Of a stretch of 64,000 nt of DNA, positions 20,049-32,838 are shown piece after piece (within the stretch, counting starts at the first letter, position 1; every line of letters starts with the position of its first letter). This DNA comes from Corythucha ciliata (lineage: Eukaryota; Arthropoda; Insecta; Hemiptera; Tingidae). Location of the stretch: the NCBI GenBank assembly GCA_038030265.1, contig CM075941.1:41292164-41356163 (forward strand), in the 5' to 3' direction. Both the position numbers and the translations under genes were made by a program. The notes beneath the pieces were generated by a model that made no database searches, was not told where the DNA came from, and saw nothing but the letters and a program-made list of their open reading frames with translations.

Positions 20049-22918
20049 CTACTCAGCTTCCAATGACCTCTCGTCAAAATCTCGCGGCGTTTCACGAATT
20101 GATATTTTAGATTTGAACGGCGTGAATATTTTTCTCAGCTCTTCGATAACTGGCTCATTTTCTTCGAAATAGTTGCCCTTATAGGTTTGGAGAGAACATG
20201 TTCATACTCGCGATAGGGTTGGGAACATGTTACAAAGACGGGCCTTTGTCCCCCTTACATCAAACTCAAAACGAGCTAATCCTTTGTCGAACTCTCCGAC
20301 ATTTTCGAGTTGATATTTGGCGGCGTTCATGAAATATTGCAGGCTGTCCACAGTGAGGCGATTGTCTGAAACGAAACGCCCCCCCCCCCACCACAAACTC
20401 CCGTTTTATACGAGGTTAGATCCAAAAAACAGAATTCTTACAGCTGACGTTGACGTGCCACAATGAGCTGTTCCCACGACTGCCGTACTTTCCTTTTTCG
20501 AGCTCTTTGACGTCTGTAATGAGAGGATTTGTGTCTTCGGGAATTTCGTCGGTAGCCTTTCTCTCCGTGTCGTAGTAAAATGTTAGGGCATCGTTGTAGG
20601 TCCCTTTGAAGGGCGCTGGTGCCACTGGCGCTGTTAAACATTATCGCGTAATTTTAAACTCTTGAAATGTAAATGACGGGAATTTTTTACTCGTTTCTCG
20701 GCTAACTTTAGCCAAACCCTTCTTTCCAGTGGAGGCCGCACCAGAACTCATCTTTTTATCCTCGGCACGAGTCGCCGGCGACTGTAACTTGGACTGACTG
20801 TCAATCTGCGATACAGACGAGAAATGTATCAGGCGCGTTATAATTTCCAATAAAGCAACTTGAGAATTACAAAATCTTTTATTTTCAAAAGACGTTCGCA
20901 CATTCGTTCCCCTCTGAGTCTCATCTCTTCCTCGCTGAGTTCAAACGGCGTGAGAACAGCGGCCAATGCTATGCCGCCCTCGTCGCGTATACAATTGCCC
21001 GCCACGTTGAGAGCGACTAAATTTCTATTCCAACGAAGAGCCTGCGGCATTGGAAACGGGCGTCGCCGATTAATTATATTTTTCGAAGCGCGCGCATCAA
21101 GTGAAATTGTGTACTTTGGCTATCTCCGACATCCCTTCGTCACCTATCAAATTTCCGTTGAGATTGAGGGATTTTAAAAAGTGACGACTGGGATGGCGAT
21201 ATTTGAGCTCTTCAGCTAGTTTTTTAGCTCCGACGTCCGTTATCCTGCACATTCTTAGGGACAAATGAAGGAGTCTGATAAGAAAGGTTCGTGTTAAATC
21301 ACTTAAATCGTTGAGTAGGGCCGGGTGGAGGCGGCTGTGCCACACCTTAAATTGTCTTTCAGAATGACGTGGTAATTCTCGTCTTGAATAATGTTCTCGT
21401 CTAGGTACAAGTGAGTAACGGCCGAGTCTTTAAGTGAAGCGCTTAGCATGTACACGCTTTCAGCAACGAGTGAACAGTCAATCAGCCTAGTGAATAAATC
21501 AGTTGAAGAAAAAACAAGTCGCCGTTCTGAACAGCACTCTGAGAGCATTTCACCACGATTCATTAAAAAGGCAAGCAACGGACATCGAGGACTGTTGTAC
21601 AGTAAAATTTAGAACATAATCATAACTCGTCGATCAACAACTCAACAAAGTGTTTTTTTCACGCTTTGTTGTTGTTGTTTTTTCTATAGAAGAAAGAATA
21701 GAACAACAGGATGTGAGTCAAGGGTGAAGTCCTCCTGGTGACATCCGGGCCGACTGCCTCACAACTTATTTGGTATTCCGCATAAGATGTTTCATAGTCG
21801 TAGATGTATTGTGAAGTTCTAATGTGCTAAAAAGTTATAAAAAAAAAGAAAGAAGAAAAACAATGGGAACGGAGAGCCTCGTCTATATACTGAAGGAACA
21901 TCTCCGATATTTTTATAATTCCATACACCTTAGAAATGAGGAATCTCACACTCACTTCAGTTCCGTTAGATTTTTTAAGCTGTTCACGAGTCTCATTACT
22001 GCGCAGGAAAAGTGCACAGTTTTCATTGCTCCTGGGATAAATGGGCCAATGATTCTTTCAATGTTATTTCCTCGTCAACAAAGGTGGATAATATTTACCC
22101 TTTAGCTGCAGTCCTTTAACATCCAGCGGTTCACGATTTTCAATCGTTGCATACAGTGTCGTGGTCGGACTCGGATGATTTGCCTTTCTATTATGCACAG
22201 TATTAAGACAATTTATTAAGGGTCACGTTTAAAAAATTCGTATACTCTCTATCGGCAAGCTCCGTGTACTCTTCTTTCAAGCTGACGATATAGGGAAAAT
22301 GCACCGGTCTCTTGAGGGAATCGATCACGATAATTTCGGGAAGGACGCCGACTACTTGCTCGACTTCCCCGCACTCTTTCCACGTTGCTCTGAGCAGATC
22401 CACCTGAGCGGCTGAAAAATAACACACATTTTAATTTACTAACATTTTGTTTTTGTACAAAAAAAAAAAAAAAAAAAAAAAAATTGAACGATAATAGCAA
22501 GCAAGTTTTTAACGATCGTTCTATACGTATAACTTGTCTGGAAAGCCCTCTCTCCCCAAAAGTAATCAGTACAAACCGCGAAGGCTACTTTATTGCCACT
22601 CTTCATATTGGATCGAGCTTATTAAAACTGGAAGGAGTCCTTCCTCCGTTGGAGCCATGAAATTTATTACAGAAAAGCTATATTTACCATGACCTATAGC
22701 CTTGTAAAAAGAGGAAGATCGAATAAATGAACAATTTTGTCAGAGTGCGACTTTGAAGAGAGCGTTTTTAGCGCAATATTGTGTCCTTTCAAGCAACGCG
22801 GTCGCAATTATATACGGCAATTTTGTTCGAGGTGGAGCAGGAGAGTCTTTGAGAAATTAAGACAGACGGACGATTACTTACAAAATCTTGAAGACCGCTT
22901 CTTTTGAAATGAACTCAT
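20049..22918 (-). CDS. LRRC71: Leucine-rich repeat protein, LRRC71-like, complete (11 exons)
   Basis: Eleven exons join in phase to 459 residues: 22882-22918, 22246-22411, 22099-22187, 21956-22031, 21346-21486, 21115-21274, 20871-21041, 20691-20805, 20442-20630, 20259-20365 and 20049-20177. Except for the first (about 470 bp), introns are 60-470 bp and all have GT..AG ends. The protein starts MSSFQKKRSSRF. The middle holds ribonuclease-inhibitor-type leucine-rich repeats (LTELKLIDCSLV, LLHLSLRMCRITDVGAKKLA, SLNLNGNLIGDEG, ALNVAGNCIRDEGGIALA) ending in LTPFELSEEE. A Lys/Ser-rich linker follows, then a second short LRR region (NPLITDVKELEKGKYG, WHVNVS, FEFDGNYFEENEPVIEELRK). This order, and the NPL..V segment, match what I remember of LRRC71, a poorly understood protein. 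LRR type is certain; orthology is my inference. Confidence 0.8.
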
Positions 22919-23229
22919 TTCGAATAATATTTTTTAAAAATACTCAATTTCTTGGTTGAAAGTAACTCGTCACATGATAGCGTGTCCATTTCGTTGACGA
23001 GAAATTTGCATAAAAGATTGGCGGGGGGAAGGGTTTTCACATTCGATGGGCCAACGTACGGGATGTTGAATTGGAGAACAATTATTTCGATCTCGGAGCG
23101 ATAAAAGAATAGCAAAATAATATAAAACAAAATAATTGAACACAAAACGTTGAACAAATCACAACCATGAGTAATAAACGTTTCCCCATAATTTCAGTGG
23201 AAAATAAGGGTTTTTTCTTAATTCTACCG
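22919..23229. other. Upstream region of the LRRC71-like gene
   Basis: This is the presumed promoter and 5' UTR side of the minus-strand gene. It is AT-rich, with no obvious TATA box at a fixed distance. R30-A units begin immediately beyond it. Confidence 0.35.
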
Positions 23230-23597
23230 AGAGCCAGCCCCTTTCTAGATTTTAGCCGTTTAAAAGTGCTAATTCGTCCTAATTGAGTCAACTCATATCG
23301 TCGGCTTTATAGCCACGAAGTTGCATTCAGAAGCCACGAATAGGTGTTTCCTTTATTCTAGCTGCGAATTTGCGTTTTTCTCAATTTTGGACATGAATTA
23401 GCGCAGTTTCTTAATTTTAGCGGTGAATTTTATTTGTAATAAAATTATGTATTCATAATATTATAGCCGCGAATGAGCGTTTTTCTCTATTTATCCGAAA
23501 ATTAGTGATTTGTTTCATTTTTAGCCTCGGATCACCGTTTTGTCTCAATTCAAGCACGAATTTGAGTTTAGCCTAATTTTGGTCCGTAAGCGATTTT
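23230..23597 (+). repeat. R30-A array, plus orientation, left of the hAT-like element
   Basis: Units such as GCGAATTTGCGTTTTTCTC and AATTTTAGCGGTGAATT. The array is cut at 23597 by the left end of the hAT-like element, and the same family continues both inside it and beyond it. Confidence 0.75.
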
Positions 23598-25627
23598 CAG
23601 TGGCGGATCTAGGATTTTAACTTGGGAGGAGTTCTACCATGAATCTCTCTCTTTTTTCCTGAGTTTCAGCCGCAAACATGCCTCTATACGAACCAATAAT
23701 TGGCTTTTTCTCAAATTTAACCATGAATTTGCGGTTTTCCCCAATTTTTGCCGCGATCTAAGTGCTTTTTCTCAATTTTAGCCGCGAATTTATTTCTCCA
23801 CTTCAGACGCGAATCACCGCATTTCCTCAATTTTAGCCGTAAATTAGTGGATTTTCTCAAGATGATCCGCGATTTATCGTTTTTCTCCGTTTCAGCGGCG
23901 AATAAGCGCTTCTTGAGCACCTTAGCCGTGAATTACTGAATCTTTAACTGCAAATGAGCTCTTCCTTTACATTTTAGACGGCAATTAGTGGTTTGTCTCA
24001 GTTTTAGCCACGAGTTAACGTTTTATTCCTATAATTTTAGCGTTTTTCTTCACTTCTTAGTCATGCGAATTAGCGCTTGTCACCATTTCAGCCGCAAGTT
24101 ATCTCGTTTCCTTAGTTCTAGCAGAGAATTAGCGTTTGGTTTTCTTCGTTTTAGCTGATCATTATTTCCGAATTTCAACCGTGAATTATTCCTTAATTTC
24201 ACGCCTGAATCACCGCTTTTACTCAATTTCAGCTTCGAACTGGAGGAATTTCACAAAATCCGTAAATTTGCGTTTATCTTCACTTCAGCTCCGCGCATGA
24301 GCGCCTTTTGTTACATTGGCCGTGAATCAACGCAATTTCCCAATTTTAGCCGGGAATTAGCGTCTGTATCAGTTTTAGCCGTGAACAAGCGGAATTACCA
24401 AATGTATCTTTGAAATTTAGCTTCACATTAGCGCTTGCTTGTGCCGAGAAGTAGCGTATTTCTCCATTTTTGCTGCTGATAAGCGCTTTCTGCCAAAATT
24501 AGCCACGAATTAAATATTTAATTTTCTTCCTTTTAGTTGAAAATGAGCATTTTACATCAATTTTAGACGGCAATTAGCGGTTTGTCTCAGTTTTAGCCGT
24601 GAATAAGCGGCTTTTCTATCACTTGTATCCGTGAATTAGCTTTTTTTCTCAATTTTTACCACGATCTAAGCACTTTTTCCCATTTTTTAGTCGCAAATTA
24701 TTTCTCAATTTTAGCCACGAATTACCACGTTTCCTTAATTTTAGCCAAGTTGTTTCGCGAATTGGCTTATTTCTCCATTTTAGTTGTAAATGAGCGTTTT
24801 ACTTCAATTTTAGGCCGGAATTGGTAGATTTTCTCAGTTTTAGCCGCGAATTACGTGGCTTTCTCAATTTTAGCCGTGAATTAACAATTTTTCTCAATCG
24901 CGCTTTTTTCTGTTGTTGCCTCGAGAAAACCACGAATTTTGCGTTTTCAAAAATTAATTGTTGGGCCAGGTGAGCGATGGACTTCAGCTTTTTCTCAATT
25001 TTCGCCACATATTAGTGATTTTTTTCATTTTCAGCCACGGATTAGTGATTTATTTTCGTTTTCTACTATGAGTCAACGCTTTTCTGCTATCGCTCAAAGA
25101 CGCTATTTGATTTTAGCGTTTTTTTTTTTCAACGTCCTCCCGCGTACTTGCCCAAAGAGTAGCACATTAGAACGCTTTCTCAATTTCTTCTGCCGTATAG
25201 GCCTACCGGTATTTGTAGTTGGCGTTTTTTCTCTGGTTTGTCCGCGAAGTTGCCTTCAGATATCTCGAATTGGTGTATTTTTCCTAATTTAAGTGGCAAA
25301 TGATCGCTCAATATTTCATTGCAAATAGTTCTCAATATTTGCCGCTAATCATCGCTTTGAAACCTAAAAATCATTTTTTTTTTCTTTTTCACCTATTTAT
25401 GCTTTTTGGTGCCCCCCCCCCTCAATGAATGGTGGCCTCACCATCACGAGATCGCCCATTCGTCGTGAAATCATCATTCTGTGCAGATCCCCCTTCAACA
25501 GTCGCCCTTTGGTATGTGCAAGATATTGGAAGAAATCTCTGGAATGACTATCAACAAATTTTTGGCGGACGCCATCTTCTTAGGGGGGGTTTAAACCCCC
25601 AAAACCCACCCCGCAGATCCGCCACTG
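23598..25627. mobile_element. hAT-like non-autonomous transposon carrying an R30-A array
   Basis: The left end CAGTGGCGGATCTAGG (23598) and the right end CAGATCCGCCACTG (ending 25627) are inverted. CAGTGGCGGATC is typical of hAT-type termini. The flanking 8-mers are GCGATTTT (23590-23597) and GCGATTTC (25628-25635), an 8-bp target duplication with one mismatch, as expected for hAT. The interior from about 23660 to 25330 is R30-A repeat; the last 250 bp is unique and ends in a GGGGGGGTTTAAACCCCCC-like palindrome. No transposase frame is present, so it would depend on a transposase in trans. Confidence 0.7.
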
Positions 25628-26195
25628 GCGATTTCACTCAATTTCAGCGGTAAATTAACTTTTATATTCCTAGCTTTAGCCGTAAAATCGTGTTTTAGCC
25701 TGTGTATCAGTGATTTTTTTTTTTTTTTTTTCAATTTTAGCCGAGCTTTAGCGGTTTTTTCTCATTTTAAGCCGTGAAATAGCGATTTTTCTCAATTTCA
25801 CCCGCGAGTAATTAGTGTTTTCGTCAGTTTTATCCGTGAATTGTCTCCCCCCCCCTCCAACTTTAGCCGTGAAGAAGTGTTTTTTTACCCGGCAATTTTT
25901 TCTCAATTTAAGCTGCCATAAAGCGCTTTTCCCCCAATTGAACCGTGAATTAGGGCCTTTTCTCACTTCTATGCATGAGCCATTGGCAATTGTTTTCAAC
26001 TTCAGTCGTAAAGTAGTGTTTTCATCCGACAAATAAGCGATTTTTTCTCAATTTTAGCCGTGGTTTTGCGCTTTTTTTTCAGTTTTAATAGCGAATTAGG
26101 TCCTCTATTATACTCCGCGAAACAGCTAAGTTTATCTCTCAATTTTGGTCTGAAAGTTGCAAGAAGAAACGGCGAATGAGGGATTGCCGTAACTG
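25628..26195 (+). repeat. R30-A array, plus orientation, right of the hAT-like element
   Basis: The array continues in the same orientation as on the left side, with units such as GTGAAATAGCGATTTTTCTC and GTGGTTTTGCGC. A T17 run lies at 25714 and a C8-9 run at 25847. Confidence 0.75.
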
Positions 26196-26927
26196 GCAAT
26201 TTTAAAGCTATTCAGCTCATATTTAAAATTATTGCAGTTCTGTGACCAGTTTTCACCCTGAACATTGTAATCTCGCTGGGACGAGGTTTAGACGATAAAT
26301 AAAAATGACTCTATAGTGGGTGAAATTGTCAAAAGCTACTTTGCGAATTTAATCACGAAATTCAAACAGATTACAAGGGGAGGGGGAATAAAGTAATTTT
26401 TGACCGTTACGCTGCCGAAACCGCCCCCCCCCCACCGCAAATTTTCGCTTTTCGAGTGGAAAGTATAATCAGAAACCTCAATTTAAATCACAAAACCCAG
26501 GGGCTGGGTGATGCGCGGTCCCTATGCGTGACTGTTACCAGGTGCTGTCCCTAAAGGGAAAAATGAAACAGAAAATAAACGATTTTGCTTAAAAGCGAGA
26601 CGCTCAAAAATATATAATTTCGTTGCAAAATAATTAATTATAAAGAAAAAATGCTTTAGGGAAAACTGAATACATCGTTTACGTACAATAACTATACGTA
26701 TGTAAATAATTAACCTAATTAGTAAAAATATTAAACGTAAAAAGTCTTTTCGTTTTATAAGTAAAAAAAATAAATAAAATACGCTGGAATGAGAACAGTA
26801 ATGCACACATTTGGACTCGAGATTGAACATGCATTCACGGAAAAGCTTAAAAATTCAAAATTTGGCCATCGTTTGATTTTTAACGTTTTTCAGGGTGGTT
26901 TACGAGGGGGGGGGGAGGTAAAGAGGA
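26196..26927. other. 3' flank of the LHFPL2-like gene
   Basis: AT-rich sequence containing a C9 run at 26424. No gene is supported. Lys/Phe-rich open frames here follow from base composition. Confidence 0.35.
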
Positions 26928-29090
26928 CTAGAGCAGGCAAACGAGTGTTTCTCCCTTTTGAACGTGACGATTCACTCTATCGCTTGACGTGGTCTTTTCG
27001 GCACGAATCGACAGGCAGGCCGTGCCAAGAGTCAGTAAAGTACCGGAAATGGCTAAGTAGACGGACCAACCTGAAAGAATATGAAAACAAATGAGATTGT
27101 GCCCGACGATAGTGAGGGGGGTGGGGTGGCGGGTGAATTTGACTCGTGAACGTGTTTAATTTTTTTTTTTATCAGTTTTTTTTATTTATTTATTTATTTT
27201 TTTTTATTTACCTAACGAACAGTCACCCATGTAGAACGGGTGGGCTTCCTTTCCGCAAAGTCTGAGAACGCGCGTGCTACCCCAGCCGGCAGCGTACATG
27301 ACCAGGCCGAGTATATAAAATAAACCTGTCAGAAATAAAGTGGACGCTTAAAATATCAAATTGTTCAGAAAATGTAAAACTCCCCCCTCCTCCTTTCCTT
27401 TTTAAATCAAACATTGTTTACATCAAGGAGGAGAAGAGAGGCAATTGAGGAGTAGACATCTGCTTCTCTCACTTCACAGTAGGATGCAATTAGTGCCCTT
27501 TTCTGGCGTTTATTAACCCATAACTGTTCCCCCCACCCCCTCATCATTCTCCGGATATTAATAGCGGAAAAGGAAGAAGGTTTATATTTATAAAACGAAC
27601 GCTTTTTTTTTTTTAACAAAAATAAAAATCAAGCTCGCCCTACGTGCATCCTCCGGAAAAGGCCGAATCAGGACGCCCAATGAACAGTTTATGATTGTGA
27701 TGTAAAACTATAAAAAACACAACATAGTCGAACCTGCCCCAACACAACTTAAAAAAGAGAAAATGAAATCAATGGTTGGTCGCGAGACCCTGTATACGTT
27801 TATTTTCATTCTTATGATAAACTCAACTCGTAGACGCTTTGTTAAAATTCTGACGGTTTATCTTGACTTTTATTCATTTCTTGAATGGGCGTAGTATCTC
27901 ATGGACTCGCAGTTGAGTTTTAGATGACTTTTTGACCTCAAGAACTTGATAATAGCGTACGATAGCAAAATGTTTCAACTGGCGCAGTGTTTTAGTTTAA
28001 TTTTTACGAATGAATCCCCTCGTTATTTTAACGTTTTCATAAGGCTCACCTGCGATCACTTGCACCGTGCCGGTCACTGTAAAAATACTTTTATTTTTGA
28101 CGCTTTGAACGCAACAGCTCAGCACGGATGAAATGGCCGTAAAGGTCATGATGGACAGGCCGAGAGCGAAACATACGAGGCTGAGTTTCCAAAAAGTTGG
28201 AAAAACCAAAGGGTCAGTCGCCAGGCCGTCGAGTGCGAAAACGGCGCAATTATTTTCACCCCTTAGCCGCGTACACCGGTTGAAGACGCCAACGGAGGGC
28301 GTCGTCGTGGCGATGGCGGTACCATTTTCTGTTCGGGACAAAAATATAGACAAGTGTATACTTGAATGGCTTGAATTATTTTGATGGATTACAATCTGTT
28401 CACCAGGAGGCTCGAAACCTCTATAGTCAGACACGGTGAAAAGGAATTGATACAAAAAGTGAAAACCAGGTATAATAGTCCCCCGAAGCCAGGTGTGCGT
28501 ATTTTAAGATCGACCTTGTCAACAGTTCTTTAAATCTTTTTTTCTCCCCTCTAATCCATCCTTTTCCTTATTTTTTTACTCCTAGGAGGCCCTCGATTCT
28601 TAAAAGTTTATAAAATTTACTGAAAGGTATTAACAACCCGAATGTCAAGCTTAAGAGTGAAGTCTGACGCCTGAATGAGCTGAAAGTGCGCCCCCATGAT
28701 AGGGTCCCACGGTCCTGTAAACTTATAGCACCAAAAACTGACCATTCAGCCTGAAAAGTATGGCTAATTCTATCCTAGAAACTAATATGCTCATAAAAAT
28801 CAATAAACGAAGGAGTTTGAGCTCACAAACCGATAAATCACAACCCCCTCCCCCGGTCTATCTAATTTAAGTCGATCATTTATGTATAGAGGCACTTGTA
28901 ACGTGAAGCTAACGCTAAAACTCCGTATCAATAAATTGAGTTAATTATCGTAAATAAGCTCACCATAGACGATCTTTTGCTGGCCAATTAACCAATTAGG
29001 AGTGTACAAAGCGGAGAAGACGAAAAGTGTCGAAACGATAGAAAGCAACACCCAAAGCAAACTGGTAGTCGTAACGATAACGTGTCCCAT
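26928..29090 (-). CDS. LHFPL2: LHFPL2-like tetraspan membrane protein, complete coding sequence
   Basis: Four coding exons splice in phase: 28964-29090, 28050-28418, 27212-27325 and 26928-27070, giving 250 residues. An acceptor (TATTTTCAG) lies right before the start ATG, so a non-coding 5' exon exists upstream. The N-terminus MGHVIVTTTSLLWVLLSIVS is the first membrane helix of the LHFPL family. VQSVKNKSIF, GLFYILGLVMYAAGWG, GDCSLG and the C-terminal SSDR..ETLVCLL match the family's second to fourth helices and tail. LHFPL proteins are four-helix proteins of the plasma membrane or endosomes; LHFPL5 is a hair-cell channel subunit, while LHFPL2 is less well understood. The first extracellular loop is longer than in vertebrates and rich in N-glycosylation sequons (NNSS, NGT). 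Confidence 0.9.
27170..27211. repeat. TTTA microsatellite at a splice donor
   Basis: A run of TTTA/TTT repeats lies inside the third intron of the LHFPL2-like gene and reaches the donor (GTAAATAAA on the minus strand). Length changes could alter splicing, though the GTAAAT donor itself is intact. Confidence 0.6.
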
Positions 29091-29187
29091 CTGAAAATAA
29101 AATATTGTACCGTGTTGGTCACACACGTGCTCTAATTACGGCCAATTCGCTTAAGACAATCACCGTTAGCGCTATTAAGAAGGCTCG

Positions 29188-29230
<43 letters not shown>

Positions 29231-32200
29231 CCAAGCCCTTTTTCTTTTAACCACCTCGTATCTTATTCCCAGTGTGTATACAGCGCCCTTTAAAAGTGTT
29301 TATATTTACATTCGGGCATGCTTGAAAGTTTGTTGTTAAGTTTGTGGTGGGATACGTGTTTGGTAAAAGAATTTATAATGAGCGAGACAATTTCGAAATC
29401 GTAAACAAGAGTGCACATACGACACAATTCCTCGTAAGTTTTTAAATGTTTTAATTTTTCTTTTAAAGCCACGAAGGCACAAAATCTAGTGCTCGAATCC
29501 GTTAATAATAACAATGAAAAAGGAGATCAAGAGAGACAATTACGGTAATTTGAGAAGATTGCTTATTCTCACAAAGGGAAAGAACGTCACGATCTCGCAA
29601 GTTGCTTCATAAGACCCACCGGCAAGTAGATATCACGTTCCAAACAGCAATAAAACCCTAGATAATAAATTTGAATTGATTTTATCCACGATTTTAGGCT
29701 ATAAGGCAAAGATTCAACGTAGAAATAACTTGGAGCACCCAATTGTACCCCCCCTCCCCCACCGCGGCCCGCTAAAAGCTTTTTACCTGCGCCTTCTTGA
29801 GATTAAAACTGATTGGACATTGTTCTCTTTGATTTCGGCTGGTAACTAGAAGCTTATTTTTTACGGTCCTAATAAATAAATTAGCTTTAATTACTTCAAG
29901 AAAATTTGAATAGATTAAGGTTCACCTTTATTTTGTTTATGGGAAGAAAGCCGGTAGTCTTAACAATGTCAGAGTTCGATACAAAGTCCCGATTAATCTC
30001 AACGTTTTCTATACCCGTTCCCCGGTATAGTGTCGGTGAGAGGGGCAGAACGATACGTCTCTCTCACACACACATCGACACGCCACACACTGTTTGAGTC
30101 ACAATCTCGGCCACCCGACCAACTGTCAAGAAAGGCTGGGGCCCGACTGACTGTGACGGCCGCTCAACTCATCGTTTCCCGACAGAAACTGACGGTATTA
30201 TAATGCTTATACAAAGTGTAGAGAGACTCACAAGCGTTCGTCCCGATCGTGCGGCTTGTTTGGTTGTGGGGTGGGGGGGGGGGGTGAAGTGACGTGCCGG
30301 TTGGAAGACCCACGCGACGTTCGCCTATATGTATAAAAGCATATGTGAGGGTCTTAATGGAATAGGAAGAGAGGTGATTAATTTTTGGAGCATCGATAAA
30401 TTACTAAGTATAGGGGAGCCTTCTGCTTGTAGATTTACATTAACAATTTTCATAACTCATTAAATTATTTGTTAATTATAAATGCGTATAGACCCCCAAT
30501 TTAAATGGGCGCGTATAATTAAAGGTACCTAAATAAACAAGGGTGCGGGTTGATTAACATTCTATAGTCTACACCGCCCTTTAACTCGGTTTTTCATAAT
30601 TGAATACCGCACTACTGCCATATTCCAGTCAAGTGTGTCGTACCAGACAACTTAGTACCATGTGTAAGTATGAAGTACCAGAAGAACTGTAACCCAAACG
30701 CGGCTTTTGTCAATAATTAGTTAAGTTTAAACAATAGTTAAAAGCAGAGATGGAAAATTGTATCTTTTCCCGTGGGACACCCCGGGGGGGTCTTTTAATG
30801 ATTCACGTACCCTTTTGGAGTCAGCGTATAGCTCCGTCGTCGCCCCTCTATTTCGGGTAATTTCCTCCTCAGCCCCCACACACTGTGACATTTGGGTGAC
30901 AAAAAAAAACTTAATAATATTCTTTCGCCCTATTCTTCCTTCAAGCCACAGAATGCAATTTAAGTCAGAAACTCTGTAAATGGAATCATAAACCCTCCCC
31001 TTTCTCGCCCGAGTATATAGCGCACGCATGCACAACCAATAAACTGTCGCGTTAAATTACTCGTATCCAATGACCCAAACAATAAACATGGACGGAACGC
31101 ACCCTCTTGAATGACAGTAAACACGGGGTGTTGTGTGCGACTGTGGGCGTCTGAAAGTGAAGGGCAAGGGACACTCGAAAGGGCAAACGCATCCGAATTT
31201 GTTTCTTTATCGAGAACAAGCGTGGTATACCCCTCCCATCCAGCTTGTGTTGTGGATATTTCGTTTTACAACCTCAATGCGACGTCTGTGGTCGAAAAAA
31301 GAAGTTGACACTTAAACCCTTTGCTTTAAAATGTTCCTGTGTGAGCTGGATATTTTCAGTCTTCCCCCCCCCCCTTCGTTCAAATTTTGTTCACCCTCAC
31401 GTAACACGAATATTTTCGTCGGAGGGCTTAGACCAAACAAGGGACCAAAATATTGAGGTCAAAAGTGGTTGCGTTGCAAAACTCGGGGCTCGTGTTTAAA
31501 CGCTGAAGTGTAGAATTAAGTGCTTACTGGAGTTTTGCAACGGTGATTTGTGAGTTTTCACCTCCCGGTTATCATAGTCAGAAGGTTAGTAACTTCCTTT
31601 CTGTTGTAACTTTTGAGGTCTTTGTATGAGGACCTTTAGTCTAGTAAACGAATGCTTCTTAGAAAGGCATAGATTGAACCAGCTGGTAACTCTAAAGTTG
31701 TGATTGGGATTTGTTCGGAGGGGTCTGGAGATGGTGTACTCAAAAGTCCCCGTCTCTAGCCCACGAGCTAGCTGCTGGACGTAGCAAAACGTGCATAATT
31801 TTTCACTTTATTACCTGTAGTTCGTAAACTGTAGGTCCCACCCAAAAACTCATGGCATAACAAAACAAAGTTGACAAAATTCCTCAAAAATTAGTCTTCG
31901 AGAAGTTTTTTGTAGCTTCAACCGCTTAAGAGATAATAGCGTTCACCCCTTCACTGCTTTTTGTGAACAATGCGTTGTAGCGTCCTCGCCGTTGACGTTA
32001 CGACATTGATGCATAGCAAAGAAGTTAATCATGAAATTCTCTATGTATACAAAAAACAAAAATGATACTCGCTTATCTCCAATAGAGAAAATTCTCTAAC
32101 AACAAAAACTGTATTCTTATGGACGGTCCTGTTAATTTCATGAAAACGGCTATTAGATGAACTAGTTTTGTTAACTTATCACAGGTAATTTGAAAAATAG

Positions 32201-32241
32201 CTTGAACTAATGTGTCTTTAACCGTTTTACGGCTCATTTTA
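29091..32241. other. Unassigned intergenic DNA, 3.1 kb
   Basis: This is the upstream side of the LHFPL2-like gene and probably holds its non-coding first exon and promoter, which I could not place. An A37 run lies at 29191-29227 and a G11-12 run near 30272. Several short open frames have no recognisable domain. No R30 array was seen here. Confidence 0.4.
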
Positions 32242-32838
32242 CGTCAAAGTTAGCTGTAGATGAGGATATTTCGGTCTGTCCGACCCGAGAACTGTAATGA
32301 TCGCGGGGGCATGGAAGCAAGCGTTCTCATAGCGAAAATTGCTCATGAAAAGCTCCCAGGCAACAAGCGGAACCTTTTTTCCCCTCGGGTTACTGAAGCA
32401 AGCCGAAAACCTAACCGTGTTGAGGGGTGTATAGAGCATTGAGGGCAGAAAAAGAGCTCTGAATAACTGAGTTTTTGGGAGTTCATGGTGAGTTTCTCTC
32501 TTCTATACTCATTATTTGATAGCTTTATGAGTTTGAGCTAAAAAATGTGAATAAAAAAGCCGATGAATCACGCCAAGTATATCCCATTTTGCTCATTCCT
32601 CCCACTGTTTTTTGATGCTGAGGTCGATATCTACATGAAAAATGAATCGATTTCATTTTATGACGGTTAGGTTTTCGGCTTGCTTCAGTAACCCGAGGGG
32701 AAAAAAGGTTCCGCTTGTTGCCTGGGAGCTTTTCATGAGCAATTTTCGCTATGAGAACGCTTTTTCACATGCCCCCGCGATCATTACAGTTCTCGGGTCG
32801 GACCGACCGAATATCCTCATCTACAGCTAACTTTGACG
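32242..32838. mobile_element. Large near-perfect palindromic (foldback) element
   Basis: Arms 32242-32418 and 32663-32838 (about 177 bp each) are reverse complements with only scattered mismatches and single-base indels (outer CGTCAAAGTTAGCTGTAG, inner AAAACCTAACCGT). The spacer of about 245 bp is unrelated. No coding potential beyond the mirrored frames. It is likely a young non-autonomous DNA element or an inverted duplication. No clear target duplication. Confidence 0.8.

Noticed and set aside
20202..20258. Coding continuation after FEFD in the LRRC71-like gene
   Set aside because: A strong donor (GTAAGG) ends the exon at 20259, and the next exon continues the repeat as GNYFEENEP.
22203..22427. 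A separate small gene ending in a stop at 22203
   Set aside because: A donor (GTATAC) at 22245 and phase agreement show that this is exon 2 of the LRRC71-like gene; the apparent stop lies in its intron.
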